From: Imhoffiella purpurea
GTDB taxonomy: Bacteria > Pseudomonadota > Gammaproteobacteria > Chromatiales > Chromatiaceae
DNA length: 47,736 nucleotides
Assembly (NCBI RefSeq): GCF_000585215.1
Contig: NZ_AONC01000071.1
Coordinates: forward strand, 1-47,736
Direction: 5' to 3'
Shown here: positions 39,628 through 47,736 of the stretch, in pieces
Numbering within the stretch: position 1 is the stretch's first letter
How the letters are laid out: every line of letters starts with the position of its first letter
Notes under the pieces: model-generated
Seen by the model: only the letters and a program-made list of their open reading frames with translations
What the model was told of the DNA's origin: nothing
The model's database searches: none
Made by a program: the position numbers and the translations under genes

Positions 39628-39828
39628 AAAAGCTGACCATTCAAATCCTGATTTAGCCAAATTCGACGGGTATACTGGGTTCCATTCCAAGCGGCTCCAG
39701 CCGTTCCGCATCGTGCCTCAGCATCAGGATTCAGCTCGCTCGCCAACCCATCGCCCGCGCCGCGCCAGGCAACCAGCCAGGCGCGCGTCGGCACGTCGCG
39801 CCGCCCGATCCGGAGCAGGCGCTGATTC

Positions 39829-41046
39829 ATGATCGACAACATTCATTCAGAGTCATCTATGGTCACCAATCCCGTATCTGGTGCCGGATACCTGTTGCAG
39901 GGCATGCGCCTCATCACGCGTCCCGGGCTCAGGCGATTCGTGCTCATCCCGCTCCTGATCAACATCCTCATCTTCTCGGCCGGAATCTATTTCGGCGTCG
40001 CCCAGTTCGACGCCCTCATGACGACCATGCAGTCGCGCGTCCCCGAATGGCTCGGCTGGCTGGACTGGATCCTCTGGCCCATCTTCATCGTGCTGCTGCT
40101 GGTAGTCGTTTTCTACACCTTCGGCATGATCGCCAACCTCATCGCCTCGCCCTTCAACAGCCTGCTGGCCGAAAAGGTCGAGCTGATGCTGACCGGACGC
40201 CCGATCGAACAGGAGGGCGATTTCCGCCGATTGCTGGCCGAGCTGCTTCCCACCCTCTTCGACGAGCTGCGCAAGATCCTCTATGCCGCCCTCTGGGCCA
40301 TCCCCTTCCTGATATTGCTGTTCGTACCGGTCGTGGGCCCGGCGATCTGGTTCCTCTACACGGCCTGGATGCTCGCGGTCGAATATTCCGACTATCCGAT
40401 GGGCAATCACGGGATCAAATTCCGCGAGATGCGCCAGAAGCTTCGCAGTCGCCGCACCCTGAGCCTCAGCTTCGGCGCGACCGCCGCCGGGTTCGGCATG
40501 ATTCCCGTGGTCAATTTCATCATGATGCCGAGCGCGGTCGCCGGCGCCACGGCCATGTGGGTGCGTGAGTTCCGCAACACCAGCAACTACCAGGGCGCCA
40601 ACCAGTCGCGGGTCGCGACCCGCTACGTGATGCTGGCGATCGACCATCTCTCAGGTTCCATGAGCGGCGAGATCCTGCTCGGCCCACTGCGGGGACAGTC
40701 GCTCGAACGCATCCCGACCGACCAGTTGCTGGACCTGCTGAACACCTGCTACCACACGGACGCCGAATCGGCCGAGGCGCTGGAGGTCTATCTGGAGCGC
40801 GAACGCGGACATCAGGTTCCCGAGCCACCGCCACGCCAGCGCCCCGAGGCCCCTCCCCGGCAAGACTCCGCACCCATGACCGAGAGCGAGGCCCGCGCCA
40901 TCCTCGGCATCGAGAGCAACGCCGGACCGGAGGAGATCCAGACCGCCCACCGCCGTCTGATCCAGCGGATCCATCCGGACCGCGGCGGCTCGGACTACCT
41001 CGCCGCCAAGGTCAACGAGGCCAAACGAATGCTCATGAACGGCTGA
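39829..41046 (+). CDS. CysZ/EI24-like membrane domain fused to a C-terminal J domain
   Basis: A 405-residue protein in one uninterrupted frame. Residues about 10-250 are a CysZ/EI24-type membrane domain with about four helices (GYLLQGMRLITRPGLRRFV start, IANLIASPFNSLLAE, YSDYPMGNHGIKF), known for sulfate uptake. A linker (about 260-345) containing TRYVMLAIDHLSGSMSGE and DQLLDLLNTC resembles the middle part of a separate membrane-anchored DnaJ-like family. Residues about 350-405 are a J domain with HPD at 382-384 (RIHPDRGGSDYL). The J domain should stimulate an Hsp70. Each half is familiar; the fusion is not. ATG 39829 is provisional; ATG 39859 is possible. Confidence 0.8.
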   Translation: MIDNIHSESSMVTNPVSGAGYLLQGMRLITRPGLRRFVLIPLLINILIFSAGIYFGVAQFDALMTTMQSRVPEWLGWLDWILWPIFIVLLLVVVFYTFGMIANLIASPFNSLLAEKVELMLTGRPIEQEGDFRRLLAELLPTLFDELRKILYAALWAIPFLILLFVPVVGPAIWFLYTAWMLAVEYSDYPMGNHGIKFREMRQKLRSRRTLSLSFGATAAGFGMIPVVNFIMMPSAVAGATAMWVREFRNTSNYQGANQSRVATRYVMLAIDHLSGSMSGEILLGPLRGQSLERIPTDQLLDLLNTCYHTDAESAEALEVYLERERGHQVPEPPPRQRPEAPPRQDSAPMTESEARAILGIESNAGPEEIQTAHRRLIQRIHPDRGGSDYLAAKVNEAKRMLMNG

Positions 41047-41060
41047 GATTTGAGCCGCCA

Positions 41061-41079
41061 GCTGGTAGCTGGTAGCTGG
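41061..41079. repeat. Short heptamer repeat, CTGGTAG type
   Basis: GCTGGTAGCTGGTAGCTGG, two full and one partial copy of the reverse complement of CCAGCTA, 15 bases after the CysZ/J fusion stop and just before the convergent methyltransferase end. It is the same unit as the array at 47642, inverted. Confidence 0.85.
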
Positions 41080-41081
41080 GC

Positions 41082-41792
41082 TCAATCGATCCGACGCAGC
41101 AGATCCACCCGATGGGGCTTGAGGAATCGCGCCCCATCGGGTGTGAGATGCCGCTCGAAGGCGGCGCGTATCGCGGCGATCCGCTTTTCGTCGAAATCCA
41201 GAGCGGTGTGCGTGACCTGGATGAAGCGGGCGGCGAAACCCTCCCAGTCCGCATAGACGCCCTCGTCCTCGTAGAAGACCTCCCGCTCGACCTGGAAGAG
41301 ACCTGAATCGACCGCATCCCGCAGCGCCGAGAAAGCCGCCTGGCGCACCTCGCGCTCGTCGTTGATCAGCCGCATCAGGTCGTTGAACTCGCCCCAGTAG
41401 ACGGGCTCCGAGACATAGAGCCGCCCGCCTGGAGCCAGCACCCGGTGGATCTCGGCGAGCGCGCGCGGCATGAGTTGGCCGGGAACGTGATGCAGGGATT
41501 TGAACATGAACACCAGATCGTAGGTGCCGTCCGGATCCTCGATCGACTCGGCGCCGCCGTAGCGGAAGGTCACACCGGGCAGATCGGCGATGGCGAGATT
41601 CTTGTCGAGCTGGATACGGTCGACCTCGGTCGCGGTCACATGGGCGGCACCGAACCGGGTCGCCAAGGCCCGCGTCATCCGGGCCGCACCACAGCCGAGC
41701 TCGAGCACCTCGCGGCCCGCAACATCCACCAGCTCCTCGATCGCCTCCAGTTCCCCGCATCGGCGATAGGCCGTCGGATCGTTGATACGCAT
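41082..41792 (-). CDS. Class I SAM-dependent methyltransferase
   Basis: A 236-residue soluble methyltransferase. Motif I is VLELGCGAARMT (about 28-39), followed by TEVDRIQLDKN (motif II acid), YDLVFMFKSLHHV and RVLAPGGRLYVSEPVYWG (motif III). This is the Methyltransf_11/25 fold, with substrate unknown. The start ATG 41792 has GGAG 9 bases upstream; an ATG at 41807 precedes that site and is less likely. Divergent from the RND adaptor gene, convergent with the CysZ/J fusion with 35 bases of repeat between them. Confidence 0.8.
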   Translation of the reverse strand: MRINDPTAYRRCGELEAIEELVDVAGREVLELGCGAARMTRALATRFGAAHVTATEVDRIQLDKNLAIADLPGVTFRYGGAESIEDPDGTYDLVFMFKSLHHVPGQLMPRALAEIHRVLAPGGRLYVSEPVYWGEFNDLMRLINDEREVRQAAFSALRDAVDSGLFQVEREVFYEDEGVYADWEGFAARFIQVTHTALDFDEKRIAAIRAAFERHLTPDGARFLKPHRVDLLRRID

Positions 41793-41979
41793 CGGATACG
41801 TCTCCATTGATTTAAGGTATGCTGGCGCCCAAGACACCCGAAGCATAGGCAGCTATACTTACGCCTCGTTCAGCGGGAGCTCACCTGCTATGGCGGCCAT
41901 TCGCAGCGACTCGATACGCGCGAATCCAGCCGTTCTCGCGCCCATCCATCTATCTCGCAGACAGGGATACAGAGCACAG

Positions 41980-43095
41980 ATGTTCGCACGCCTTTCGCTC
42001 GTTCTCTTGGCGCTCGCCGCAATCATCGGCGGTCTGGCCTTTCTGAAATACACCCAGATCCAGAAAGAGATGGCGATGTACTCGACCTCGCCGCCGCCCC
42101 CCACGGTATCCGCCACGAGGGTCGTGGCCAAGACCTGGGAGCCGACATTGAGCGCCGTCGGAACGGTCAGCGCCGTTCAGGGCGTCGATGTGAGCAACGA
42201 GGTCGCCGGACAGGTCGCGTCCATCCATTTCTCCTCCGGCGCCGAGGTCGAACAGGGCGAGCTCTTGGTTCAGCTCGACGATCAGGTCGACCGGGCCGAT
42301 CTCGAGGGACTGGTCGCCGCCGAACGGCTCGCCGAGATCAAGCTCAAGCGCAACCGCACCCTGCTCCGCGACCGCGCCGTGGCCCAGGGCGACGTGGACG
42401 AGACCACCGCCCAGCTCGACCAGGCGCGCGCACTGGTCAAGGCCAAGCAGGCGACCATCGACAAGAAACAGATTCGGGCGCCCTTCGCCGGCCAGCTCGG
42501 GATCCGCCAGGTCGACCTCGGCCAGTATCTCGCGGAGGGCGCGGCGATCGTGACGCTGGTCTCGCTCGACGTCGTCTATGTCGATTACGCCTTGCCCGAG
42601 CGCGACCTGTCCCAGCTCCAGCTCGGACAGGGCGTGCGCATCCGGGTCGCCGCCCATCCGGACCGAACCTTCGACGGACGCATCGAGGCGATCAGCCCGA
42701 GCCTCGACAAGAGGACCCGCAATCTCTCGATCCGCGCCCGCTTCGACAATCCCGAACACCTGCTGCGTCCGGGCATGTTCGCCCGCACCACCACGGTGCT
42801 GCCGGTCGAGGAACGCACCCTCGTCATCCCGCGCCAGGCGGTGACCTTCAACACCTACGGCGACTCGGTGTTCCTGATCCAGGAGGTCGAGGGCAAGCCC
42901 AAGGTACAGCGCCGCCAGATCCGAACCGGCGCGGCACGCGACGACGAGGTCGTGATCCTCCAGGGACTCGCCGAGGGCGATCGCATCGTACTCGCCGGCC
43001 AGGTCAAGCTGACCAACGGCCAGGAGATTCAGATCAAGGACGAGGACGCGGACAAGCCCGAAGCCGCCGAACCGCAGACACAGCAGCAACCCTAG
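41980..43095 (+). CDS. RND efflux periplasmic adaptor (membrane fusion protein)
   Basis: A 371-residue adaptor. It has an N-terminal anchor helix (about 4-22), a split lipoyl domain (VSNEVAGQVASIHFSSGAEV and its mate around APFAGQLGIRQVDLGQYL), a short alpha-hairpin between them (about 100-150), a beta-barrel domain (about 180-260) and a membrane-proximal domain to about 350. The C-terminus is acidic and Gln-rich. The family bridges an inner-membrane RND pump to an outer-membrane channel. The permease gene follows 9 bases later; no TolC-like gene is present. ATG 41980 is chosen because it gives the normal short anchor. Confidence 0.9.
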   Translation: MFARLSLVLLALAAIIGGLAFLKYTQIQKEMAMYSTSPPPPTVSATRVVAKTWEPTLSAVGTVSAVQGVDVSNEVAGQVASIHFSSGAEVEQGELLVQLDDQVDRADLEGLVAAERLAEIKLKRNRTLLRDRAVAQGDVDETTAQLDQARALVKAKQATIDKKQIRAPFAGQLGIRQVDLGQYLAEGAAIVTLVSLDVVYVDYALPERDLSQLQLGQGVRIRVAAHPDRTFDGRIEAISPSLDKRTRNLSIRARFDNPEHLLRPGMFARTTTVLPVEERTLVIPRQAVTFNTYGDSVFLIQEVEGKPKVQRRQIRTGAARDDEVVILQGLAEGDRIVLAGQVKLTNGQEIQIKDEDADKPEAAEPQTQQQP

Positions 43096-43104
43096 CCGCG
43101 CGCC

Positions 43105-46100
43105 ATGAAATTCACCGATATCTTCGTCTATCGCCCGGTGCTGGCGAGCGTGGTCAGCCTGCTCATCCTGGTGCTCGGCATCCGCTCGATCCTCGACCTC
43201 GAGGTCCGCCAGTACCCGGAGACCAAGAACACGGTCGTCACCGTCACCACGGCCTATCCGGGCGCCAGCAGCGATCTGGTCCAGGGCTTCATCACCCAGC
43301 CGCTGCAGCAGGCCATCGCCCAGGCCGACGGCATCGACTTCCTCTCCTCCACCAGCTCGGCAGGGGTGTCGGTCATCGAGGCCAACATGCGCCTCAATTT
43401 CGACCCCAACGCCGCCGTCGCCGAGATCCAGGCCAAGGTCGCCAGTCAGCTCAACGTGCTGCCCGAGGCGGCGCAGAACCCGGTGATCGATTCCACCACG
43501 GGCGACAGCACGGCGCTCATGTACCTGGCCTTCTACAGCAAGGAGATGAGCCTGCCGCAGGTCACGGATTATCTGCTGCGGGTGGTCCAGCCTCAGCTGC
43601 AGGCGGCCGAGGGCGTGGCCAAGGCCGAACTCTACGGCAACAAGACCTACGCCATGCGGGTCTGGCTGGATCCGGTGCGCATGGCCGCGCTCGAGGTCAC
43701 CGGACGGGAGGTCGCCCAGGTTCTCCAGGCCAACAACTACCTGGCGGGTCTCGGCCACACCCAGAGCGATCTGGTCCAGATCGACCTCTCGGCGACCACC
43801 GACATCGGCCGGGTCGAGGACTTCAAGCGCCTGGTGATCCGCGAGGAGGCCGGCGCACTGATCAGGCTCGAGGACATCGCCGAGATCGAGCTGGGCGCCG
43901 CCGACTATGACTCGACCACGCTCTACAAGAGCATCCCTGCCATCTTCATCGGCATCGAGCAGGCCCCCGGGTCCAATCCGCTCGACGTCGCCAAACGCGT
44001 GCATGCACTCGTCCCGACGCTCGAGGCGGGCTTCCCGGAGGGGCTCGAGGCATCCATCGCCTACGACGCCAGCGAGTTCATCAGCCAATCCATCGATGAG
44101 GTCTTCAAGACGCTCGCCGAGGCGGTGCTCATCGTGCTCCTGGTGATCTTTCTCTCGCTCGGCTCGCTGCGGGCGGCGCTCATCCCCTCGGTCGCGGTGC
44201 CCCTGTCCATCATCGGCGCCGGGTTCCTGATGCTGCTGATGGGCTTCTCCATCAACCTCCTGACCCTGCTGGCGATGGTGCTGGCGATCGGGCTGGTGGT
44301 GGACGACGCCATCGTGGTGGTCGAGAACGTGCATCGCCATCTGGAGATGGGCGAATCCAAGCGCCAGGCCGCCGTGGAGGCGGCACGCGAGCTGGCGCTG
44401 CCCATCCTCGCCATGACCTCCACATTGATCGCGGTCTATGCCCCCATCGGCTTCATGGGCGGTCTGGTGGGATCGCTCTTCATCGAGTTCGCCTTCACCC
44501 TGGCCGGGGCCGTACTGGTCTCGGGGATCGTCGCGCTCACGCTCTCCCCCATGCTCTCGGCCACGGCGCTGCGCGCCGGCGGTCAGCAGGGCCGCTTCGA
44601 GCGAATGGTCGAAGGCTTCTTCCACGGGCTCGCCAGCGGCTATCGGCGCCTGCTGCATGGCTGGCTCAGATATCCGAGCGCCACCATCCTGGTCGCGGTC
44701 GTGGTGCTGGCGTCCATCTATGCCATGTACTCCATGACCCAGAAGGAGCTGGCGCCGACCGAGGACCAGAGCATCCTCTTCTTCATGGCGACATCGCCGC
44801 AGACGGCCACCATCGATTACAACGATCGCTACGTCGGCCAGATGCGCCCGATCTTCGAGTCCTTCCCCGAATACTACGAGAGCTTCATCCTCATCGGATT
44901 CGGCGACTCCACCACCACCTTCGGCGGCTTCAAGATGCCACCCTCCAACGAGCGCGAACGCTCGCAGATGGAGGTCCAGCCCCAGCTGCAGGGGGCTCTG
45001 TCCCGGATCACCGGACTCGATACGGTCGTCTTTCCCCTCCCGAGCCTGCCGACGCCCGGAAGCGGCATGCCGATCGAGTTCGTGATTCTGTCCGACCGCG
45101 GATTCGAGGAGCTCGCGGCGCTCTCGGATCAACTGCTCGGCAAGGCGATGGGAAGCGGCAAGTTCATGTTCCTGATGAAGGACGTCAAGCTGGAGCGGCC
45201 CCGGACCGTCCTGGAGGTGAACCGCGATCTGGCGGGCGATCTCGGAATCGAGATGCAGAGCCTGGGCAACAGTCTCGCGTCCATGCTCAACGGCGACTAC
45301 GTCAACTGGTTCAGCCTGCAGGGACGCAGCTATAAAGTAATCCCGCAGGTGCACCAGGACCAACGAGGCGACATCGCGCGGATCCTCGACTACCAGATCC
45401 GCACCGCCAGCGGCGAGCTGGTCCCGCTCAGCGCACTGATCGACACCCATGATCTGGTCGAGCCCTCCAAGCGCACCCAGTTCCAGCAGCTCAACGCGGT
45501 GACCCTCTCCGGAGTCATGACGCCGGGCATGACCCTCGGCGACGCGCTCGACTATCTGGAGCGGGAGGCCAGGGACATCTTCCCGCGCGGCACGCGGCTC
45601 GACTACAAGGGCGAGTCGCGCCAGTATCGGACCGAGGGGGCGGCCCTGGAGGTGACCTTCTTCCTCTCCATCCTGGTCATCTATCTGGTGCTCGCCGCCC
45701 AGTTCGAGAGCTGGCGCGACCCCTTCGTCATCCTCATGTCGGTGCCGCTCTCCATCGCCGGGGCCATGGCCTTCCTCTTCCTCGGGCTGGCGAGCGTCAA
45801 CATCTACACCCAGGTCGGGCTCATCACGCTCATCGGACTCATCGCCAAGAACGGCATCCTCATCGTCGAGTTCTCCAACCAGTTGCGGGAGAAGGAGGGT
45901 CTGTCCAAGCGCGAGGCGATCGAGCAGGCATCGGCGATCCGGCTGCGCCCCATCCTCATGACGACGGTCGCCATGCTGGTCGCCATGATCCCGCTGCTCA
46001 CCGCGAGCGGTCCGGGCGCGGTGAGCCGGTTCGACATCGGGCTGGTGATCGTCACCGGACTGGGGATCGGGACCCTCTTCACGCTCTTCGTGGTTCCTGC

Positions 46101-46200
46101 CTTCTATATGCTGCTCTCGCCGAGCGAGATGCGCTCGACCAAGGCAGAAGAGAAGCCGATCCCCCCGAAAGCGGAACCTCAGCCCCAAGGATCCGATTGA
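43105..46200 (+). CDS. RND multidrug efflux permease (AcrB/MexB superfamily)
   Basis: A 1031-residue inner-membrane proton/drug antiporter. Twelve helices are grouped as 1+5 and 1+5 around two large periplasmic domains. The proton-relay Asp pair sits in LVVDDAIVVVENVHRH (about 395-410), and the second half carries LIGLIAKNGILIVEFSNQLRE (about 910-930). Size and motifs fit the HAE1 hydrophobe/drug branch rather than metal-exporting CusA types. Substrates unknown. Co-transcribed with the adaptor. A small GTCGCG/CGCGAC hairpin lies about 38 bases after its stop (46238-46252). Confidence 0.92.
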   Translation: MKFTDIFVYRPVLASVVSLLILVLGIRSILDLEVRQYPETKNTVVTVTTAYPGASSDLVQGFITQPLQQAIAQADGIDFLSSTSSAGVSVIEANMRLNFDPNAAVAEIQAKVASQLNVLPEAAQNPVIDSTTGDSTALMYLAFYSKEMSLPQVTDYLLRVVQPQLQAAEGVAKAELYGNKTYAMRVWLDPVRMAALEVTGREVAQVLQANNYLAGLGHTQSDLVQIDLSATTDIGRVEDFKRLVIREEAGALIRLEDIAEIELGAADYDSTTLYKSIPAIFIGIEQAPGSNPLDVAKRVHALVPTLEAGFPEGLEASIAYDASEFISQSIDEVFKTLAEAVLIVLLVIFLSLGSLRAALIPSVAVPLSIIGAGFLMLLMGFSINLLTLLAMVLAIGLVVDDAIVVVENVHRHLEMGESKRQAAVEAARELALPILAMTSTLIAVYAPIGFMGGLVGSLFIEFAFTLAGAVLVSGIVALTLSPMLSATALRAGGQQGRFERMVEGFFHGLASGYRRLLHGWLRYPSATILVAVVVLASIYAMYSMTQKELAPTEDQSILFFMATSPQTATIDYNDRYVGQMRPIFESFPEYYESFILIGFGDSTTTFGGFKMPPSNERERSQMEVQPQLQGALSRITGLDTVVFPLPSLPTPGSGMPIEFVILSDRGFEELAALSDQLLGKAMGSGKFMFLMKDVKLERPRTVLEVNRDLAGDLGIEMQSLGNSLASMLNGDYVNWFSLQGRSYKVIPQVHQDQRGDIARILDYQIRTASGELVPLSALIDTHDLVEPSKRTQFQQLNAVTLSGVMTPGMTLGDALDYLEREARDIFPRGTRLDYKGESRQYRTEGAALEVTFFLSILVIYLVLAAQFESWRDPFVILMSVPLSIAGAMAFLFLGLASVNIYTQVGLITLIGLIAKNGILIVEFSNQLREKEGLSKREAIEQASAIRLRPILMTTVAMLVAMIPLLTASGPGAVSRFDIGLVIVTGLGIGTLFTLFVVPAFYMLLSPSEMRSTKAEEKPIPPKAEPQPQGSD

Positions 46201-46310
46201 GGAGCCACCATCTCGCGCCTACCTTTGCGTAGAAACGGTCGCGCCTCGCGACAGCAGGCGTGCGTGGCGCAACGACATCCGGCCGACAGGATATCCAAGG
46301 AGACCGAGCG

Positions 46311-46736
46311 ATGACCCCGAGAACTCGAATCGACCGCTGGCTGTCCATCCTCTTCCACTACATCGAGAAAATCGTCCTGGTCGGGGTCGGCGGTCTGGCG
46401 CTCATCGGCATCGGCCAGCTCATCTACGGCATCTATCTCAACCAGGAGGTCCTGCTCGAAGACCTGCTGCTGATGTTCATCTTCATCGAGATCATGGCGA
46501 TGGCGAACGTCTATTTCGTTCGCCGCGCCGTGCCCTTCACCTATCCCATGTTCATCGCGGTCACGGCGCTTTCCAGACTCATCGTGCTCCAGGGCAAGAA
46601 CATCGCCCCGGAAAACCTGCTCTATGAGAGCGGCGCCATCGTCCTGGTGAGCCTCGCCATCCTCATCATCCGTTTCAGCCGATCCTTCAGCGACGACACC
46701 TCCGAGGCAGAGGAAGAAAGCGGCGGTCCGCACTGA
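46311..46736 (+). CDS. PsiE (phosphate-starvation-inducible) family membrane protein
   Basis: A 141-residue protein with four helices (about 16-38, 49-66, 76-92, 106-124). HYIEKIVLVGVGGLALIGIGQ, LLEDLLLMFIFIEIMAMANVYF and PLFIAVTALSR-like segments match the PsiE family, whose E. coli member is phosphate-regulated but of unknown function. AAGGAG lies 8 bases before the ATG. The C-terminus is acidic. It follows the RND permease after 110 bases, so it probably has its own control. Confidence 0.85.
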   Translation: MTPRTRIDRWLSILFHYIEKIVLVGVGGLALIGIGQLIYGIYLNQEVLLEDLLLMFIFIEIMAMANVYFVRRAVPFTYPMFIAVTALSRLIVLQGKNIAPENLLYESGAIVLVSLAILIIRFSRSFSDDTSEAEEESGGPH

Positions 46737-46839
46737 GGACGTCTCCATCGCCAGCCTTCCGGCCGATCCTCGTCGCTTATGATACCCAGGGCATACCGCC
46801 CTTCAGGCATCTCCTTTACAGCAGCAGGTTGTTCGCATC

Positions 46840-47640
46840 ATGTCTCCGCTCGAACTCTCCGCCTATCTTCTCATCGGGGCACTGTCCGGCCTGCTCGCGG
46901 GTCTCTTCGGGGTCGGCGGAGGCGCGGTCATCGTTCCAGCCCTGATCCTCGTCTTCGGTCAGATCGCCATCGGAGGCGACTGGATTCCCCATCTGGCGAT
47001 CGGCACCTCGCTCGCGACCATCATCGGAACGGGGGCGGCCTCCGCCCTCGCCCATCATCGGCGCGGCGGCGTGCGCTGGGAGATCTTCGTGCGGCTGGTC
47101 CCGGGCATCGTGCTCGGCGCCTGGGCCGGCGCGGCCGTCATCGGCTGGATCCCGGCCGAATGGCTCAAGCGAATGTTCGCCGTCTTCCTCGCGGTGGTCG
47201 GGACGCGCATGCTCGTGAGCAGGCCGCGACAGACCAGCACGGGCGAACTCCCGGGAACTCCGGGAATGATCGCGGCGGGCGGCGGGATCGGCCTGCTCTC
47301 GGCCCTGGTCGGCATCGGGGGGGGGACCTTGACGGTCCCTTTCCTCAGCAGCCGTGGGGTCGAGATGCGACAGGCGGTCGGTACATCCGCCGCCTGCGGA
47401 CTGCCGATCGCCATCGCCGGGGCCATCGGATTCGTCCTGGCCGGGTGGGATAGGGAAGGACTGCCTTCGCTCAGCACCGGCTTCGTCTACTGGCCGGCGG
47501 TCCTGGCCATGCTGCTCGCCAGCATGCCCTCGGCCCCCGTGGGCGCGCAACTGGCCCACAGCCTCCCGGTCAAGACGCTCAAGCGACTGTTCGGCGTCCT
47601 GCTGCTGATGATCGCCACCGAACTCGCCTTCGGCGGCTGA
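46840..47640 (+). CDS. TauE/SafE family sulfite/sulfonate exporter-like permease
   Basis: A 266-residue membrane protein with about eight helices in two related halves. Each half starts with the family's Gly-rich signature: SGLLAGLFGVGGGAVIVPAL (about 16-35) and SALVGIGGGTLTVPFL (about 155-170). Family members export sulfite or organosulfur anions, though many have no known substrate. Export of sulfite would suit a sulfur oxidiser (inference). The start ATG 46840 gives the normal N-terminus. A heptamer repeat array begins directly after the stop. Confidence 0.88.
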   Translation: MSPLELSAYLLIGALSGLLAGLFGVGGGAVIVPALILVFGQIAIGGDWIPHLAIGTSLATIIGTGAASALAHHRRGGVRWEIFVRLVPGIVLGAWAGAAVIGWIPAEWLKRMFAVFLAVVGTRMLVSRPRQTSTGELPGTPGMIAAGGGIGLLSALVGIGGGTLTVPFLSSRGVEMRQAVGTSAACGLPIAIAGAIGFVLAGWDREGLPSLSTGFVYWPAVLAMLLASMPSAPVGAQLAHSLPVKTLKRLFGVLLLMIATELAFGG

Positions 47641-47641
47641 G

Positions 47642-47736
47642 ACCAGCTACCAGCTACCAGCTACCAGCTACCAGCTACCAGCTACCAGCTACCAGCTACC
47701 AGCTACCAGCTACCAGCTACCAGCTACCAGCTACCA
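47642..47736. repeat. Perfect 7-bp tandem repeat array, CCAGCTA
   Basis: At least 13 exact copies of CCAGCTA (period 7) starting 1 base after the TauE/SafE stop and running off the window's end, so its full length is unknown. The unit is the same as at 41061 (inverted) and related to that at 39590. Confidence 0.97.

Noticed and set aside
39570-39842. A 90-codon minus-strand frame over the heptamer repeat after the menH-like gene.
   Set aside because: Its C-terminus is the translated repeat (ASRQPPAASRQ), a known artefact of such arrays, and it has no domain.
41950-46188. A 1412-codon open frame antisense to the RND adaptor and permease genes.
   Set aside because: It mirrors the codon structure of the real genes, is rich in Asp, Glu, Gly, His and Arg with no domain, and its opposite strand encodes clear proteins. 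Long antisense frames are common at high GC.
47642-47736. The terminal repeat array as a CRISPR.
   Set aside because: The unit is 7 bp with no spacers, so it is a simple tandem repeat.

Overview
This is a GC-rich, densely coded stretch of a proteobacterial chromosome. The gene set (PqiABC, ParE, XseB-IspA, TmcA, YceH, UbiT, a Bcr/CflA-type transporter, an RND pump) is gammaproteobacterial. The combination of multihaem cytochromes for anaerobic nitrogen and sulfur chemistry, a cytosolic H2-sensing type [NiFe] hydrogenase, a quinone gene for anaerobic ubiquinone synthesis (ubiT), a possible menaquinone gene (menH) and a TauE/SafE exporter would fit a purple sulfur bacterium (Chromatiaceae) or a close relative. 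That placement is inference; no rRNA or photosynthesis gene lies in the window. I see no tRNA, rRNA, insertion sequence, prophage or CRISPR array.

Layout. 1-2.3 kb: an octahaem HAO-like cytochrome with its NapC/NrfH-type quinol dehydrogenase. 2.3-6.3 kb (minus strand): a small membrane protein, an AI-2E family transporter, and an operon of GNAT acetyltransferase, PuuE-type deacetylase and lipoprotein. 6.5-16.6 kb: a signalling block. A Cache/PAS hybrid histidine kinase converges on a three-gene operon (hydrogenase small subunit, large subunit, and a hydrogenase-maturation-protease domain fused to a hybrid kinase), and a chemoreceptor is transcribed divergently from that operon. 16.6-20.2 kb (minus): pqiABC. 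20.4-24.8 kb: alpha/beta hydrolase, MFS transporter, DUF2892 protein, diguanylate cyclase and a YqhA-like protein. 25.1-27.4 kb: octahaem tetrathionate-reductase-type cytochrome with a membrane cytochrome b. 27.6-34.4 kb: ubiT, DUF808 protein, a Zn-ribbon protein, pcm, tmcA, a histidine phosphatase, YceH and a DUF29 protein. 34.7-39.6 kb: parE, xseB-ispA, folE2 and a menH-like gene. 39.8-47.6 kb: a CysZ/J-domain fusion, a methyltransferase, an RND adaptor-permease pair, PsiE and a TauE/SafE exporter. The window ends inside a perfect 7-bp tandem repeat array.

The most interesting region is 9682-14413. It encodes a cytosolic HoxBC/HupUV-like hydrogenase whose small subunit has Asp in place of one proximal-cluster Cys. 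Its large subunit carries a short tail after the C-terminal Ni-binding motif. The next gene fuses a HycI/HupD-type endopeptidase domain to PAS, histidine kinase and receiver domains. Together they look like a compact H2-sensing phosphorelay in which the maturation protease, or a docking domain derived from it, is built into the kinase. Its output partner is not in the window.

Two octahaem cytochrome/quinol-dehydrogenase pairs, about 23 kb apart, suggest flexible anaerobic disposal of electrons to nitrogen and sulfur compounds. Intergenic features include several strong hairpins, two decayed gene remnants (cupin, DUF4239-like) and a family of CCAGCNN heptamer repeats just downstream of stop codons.
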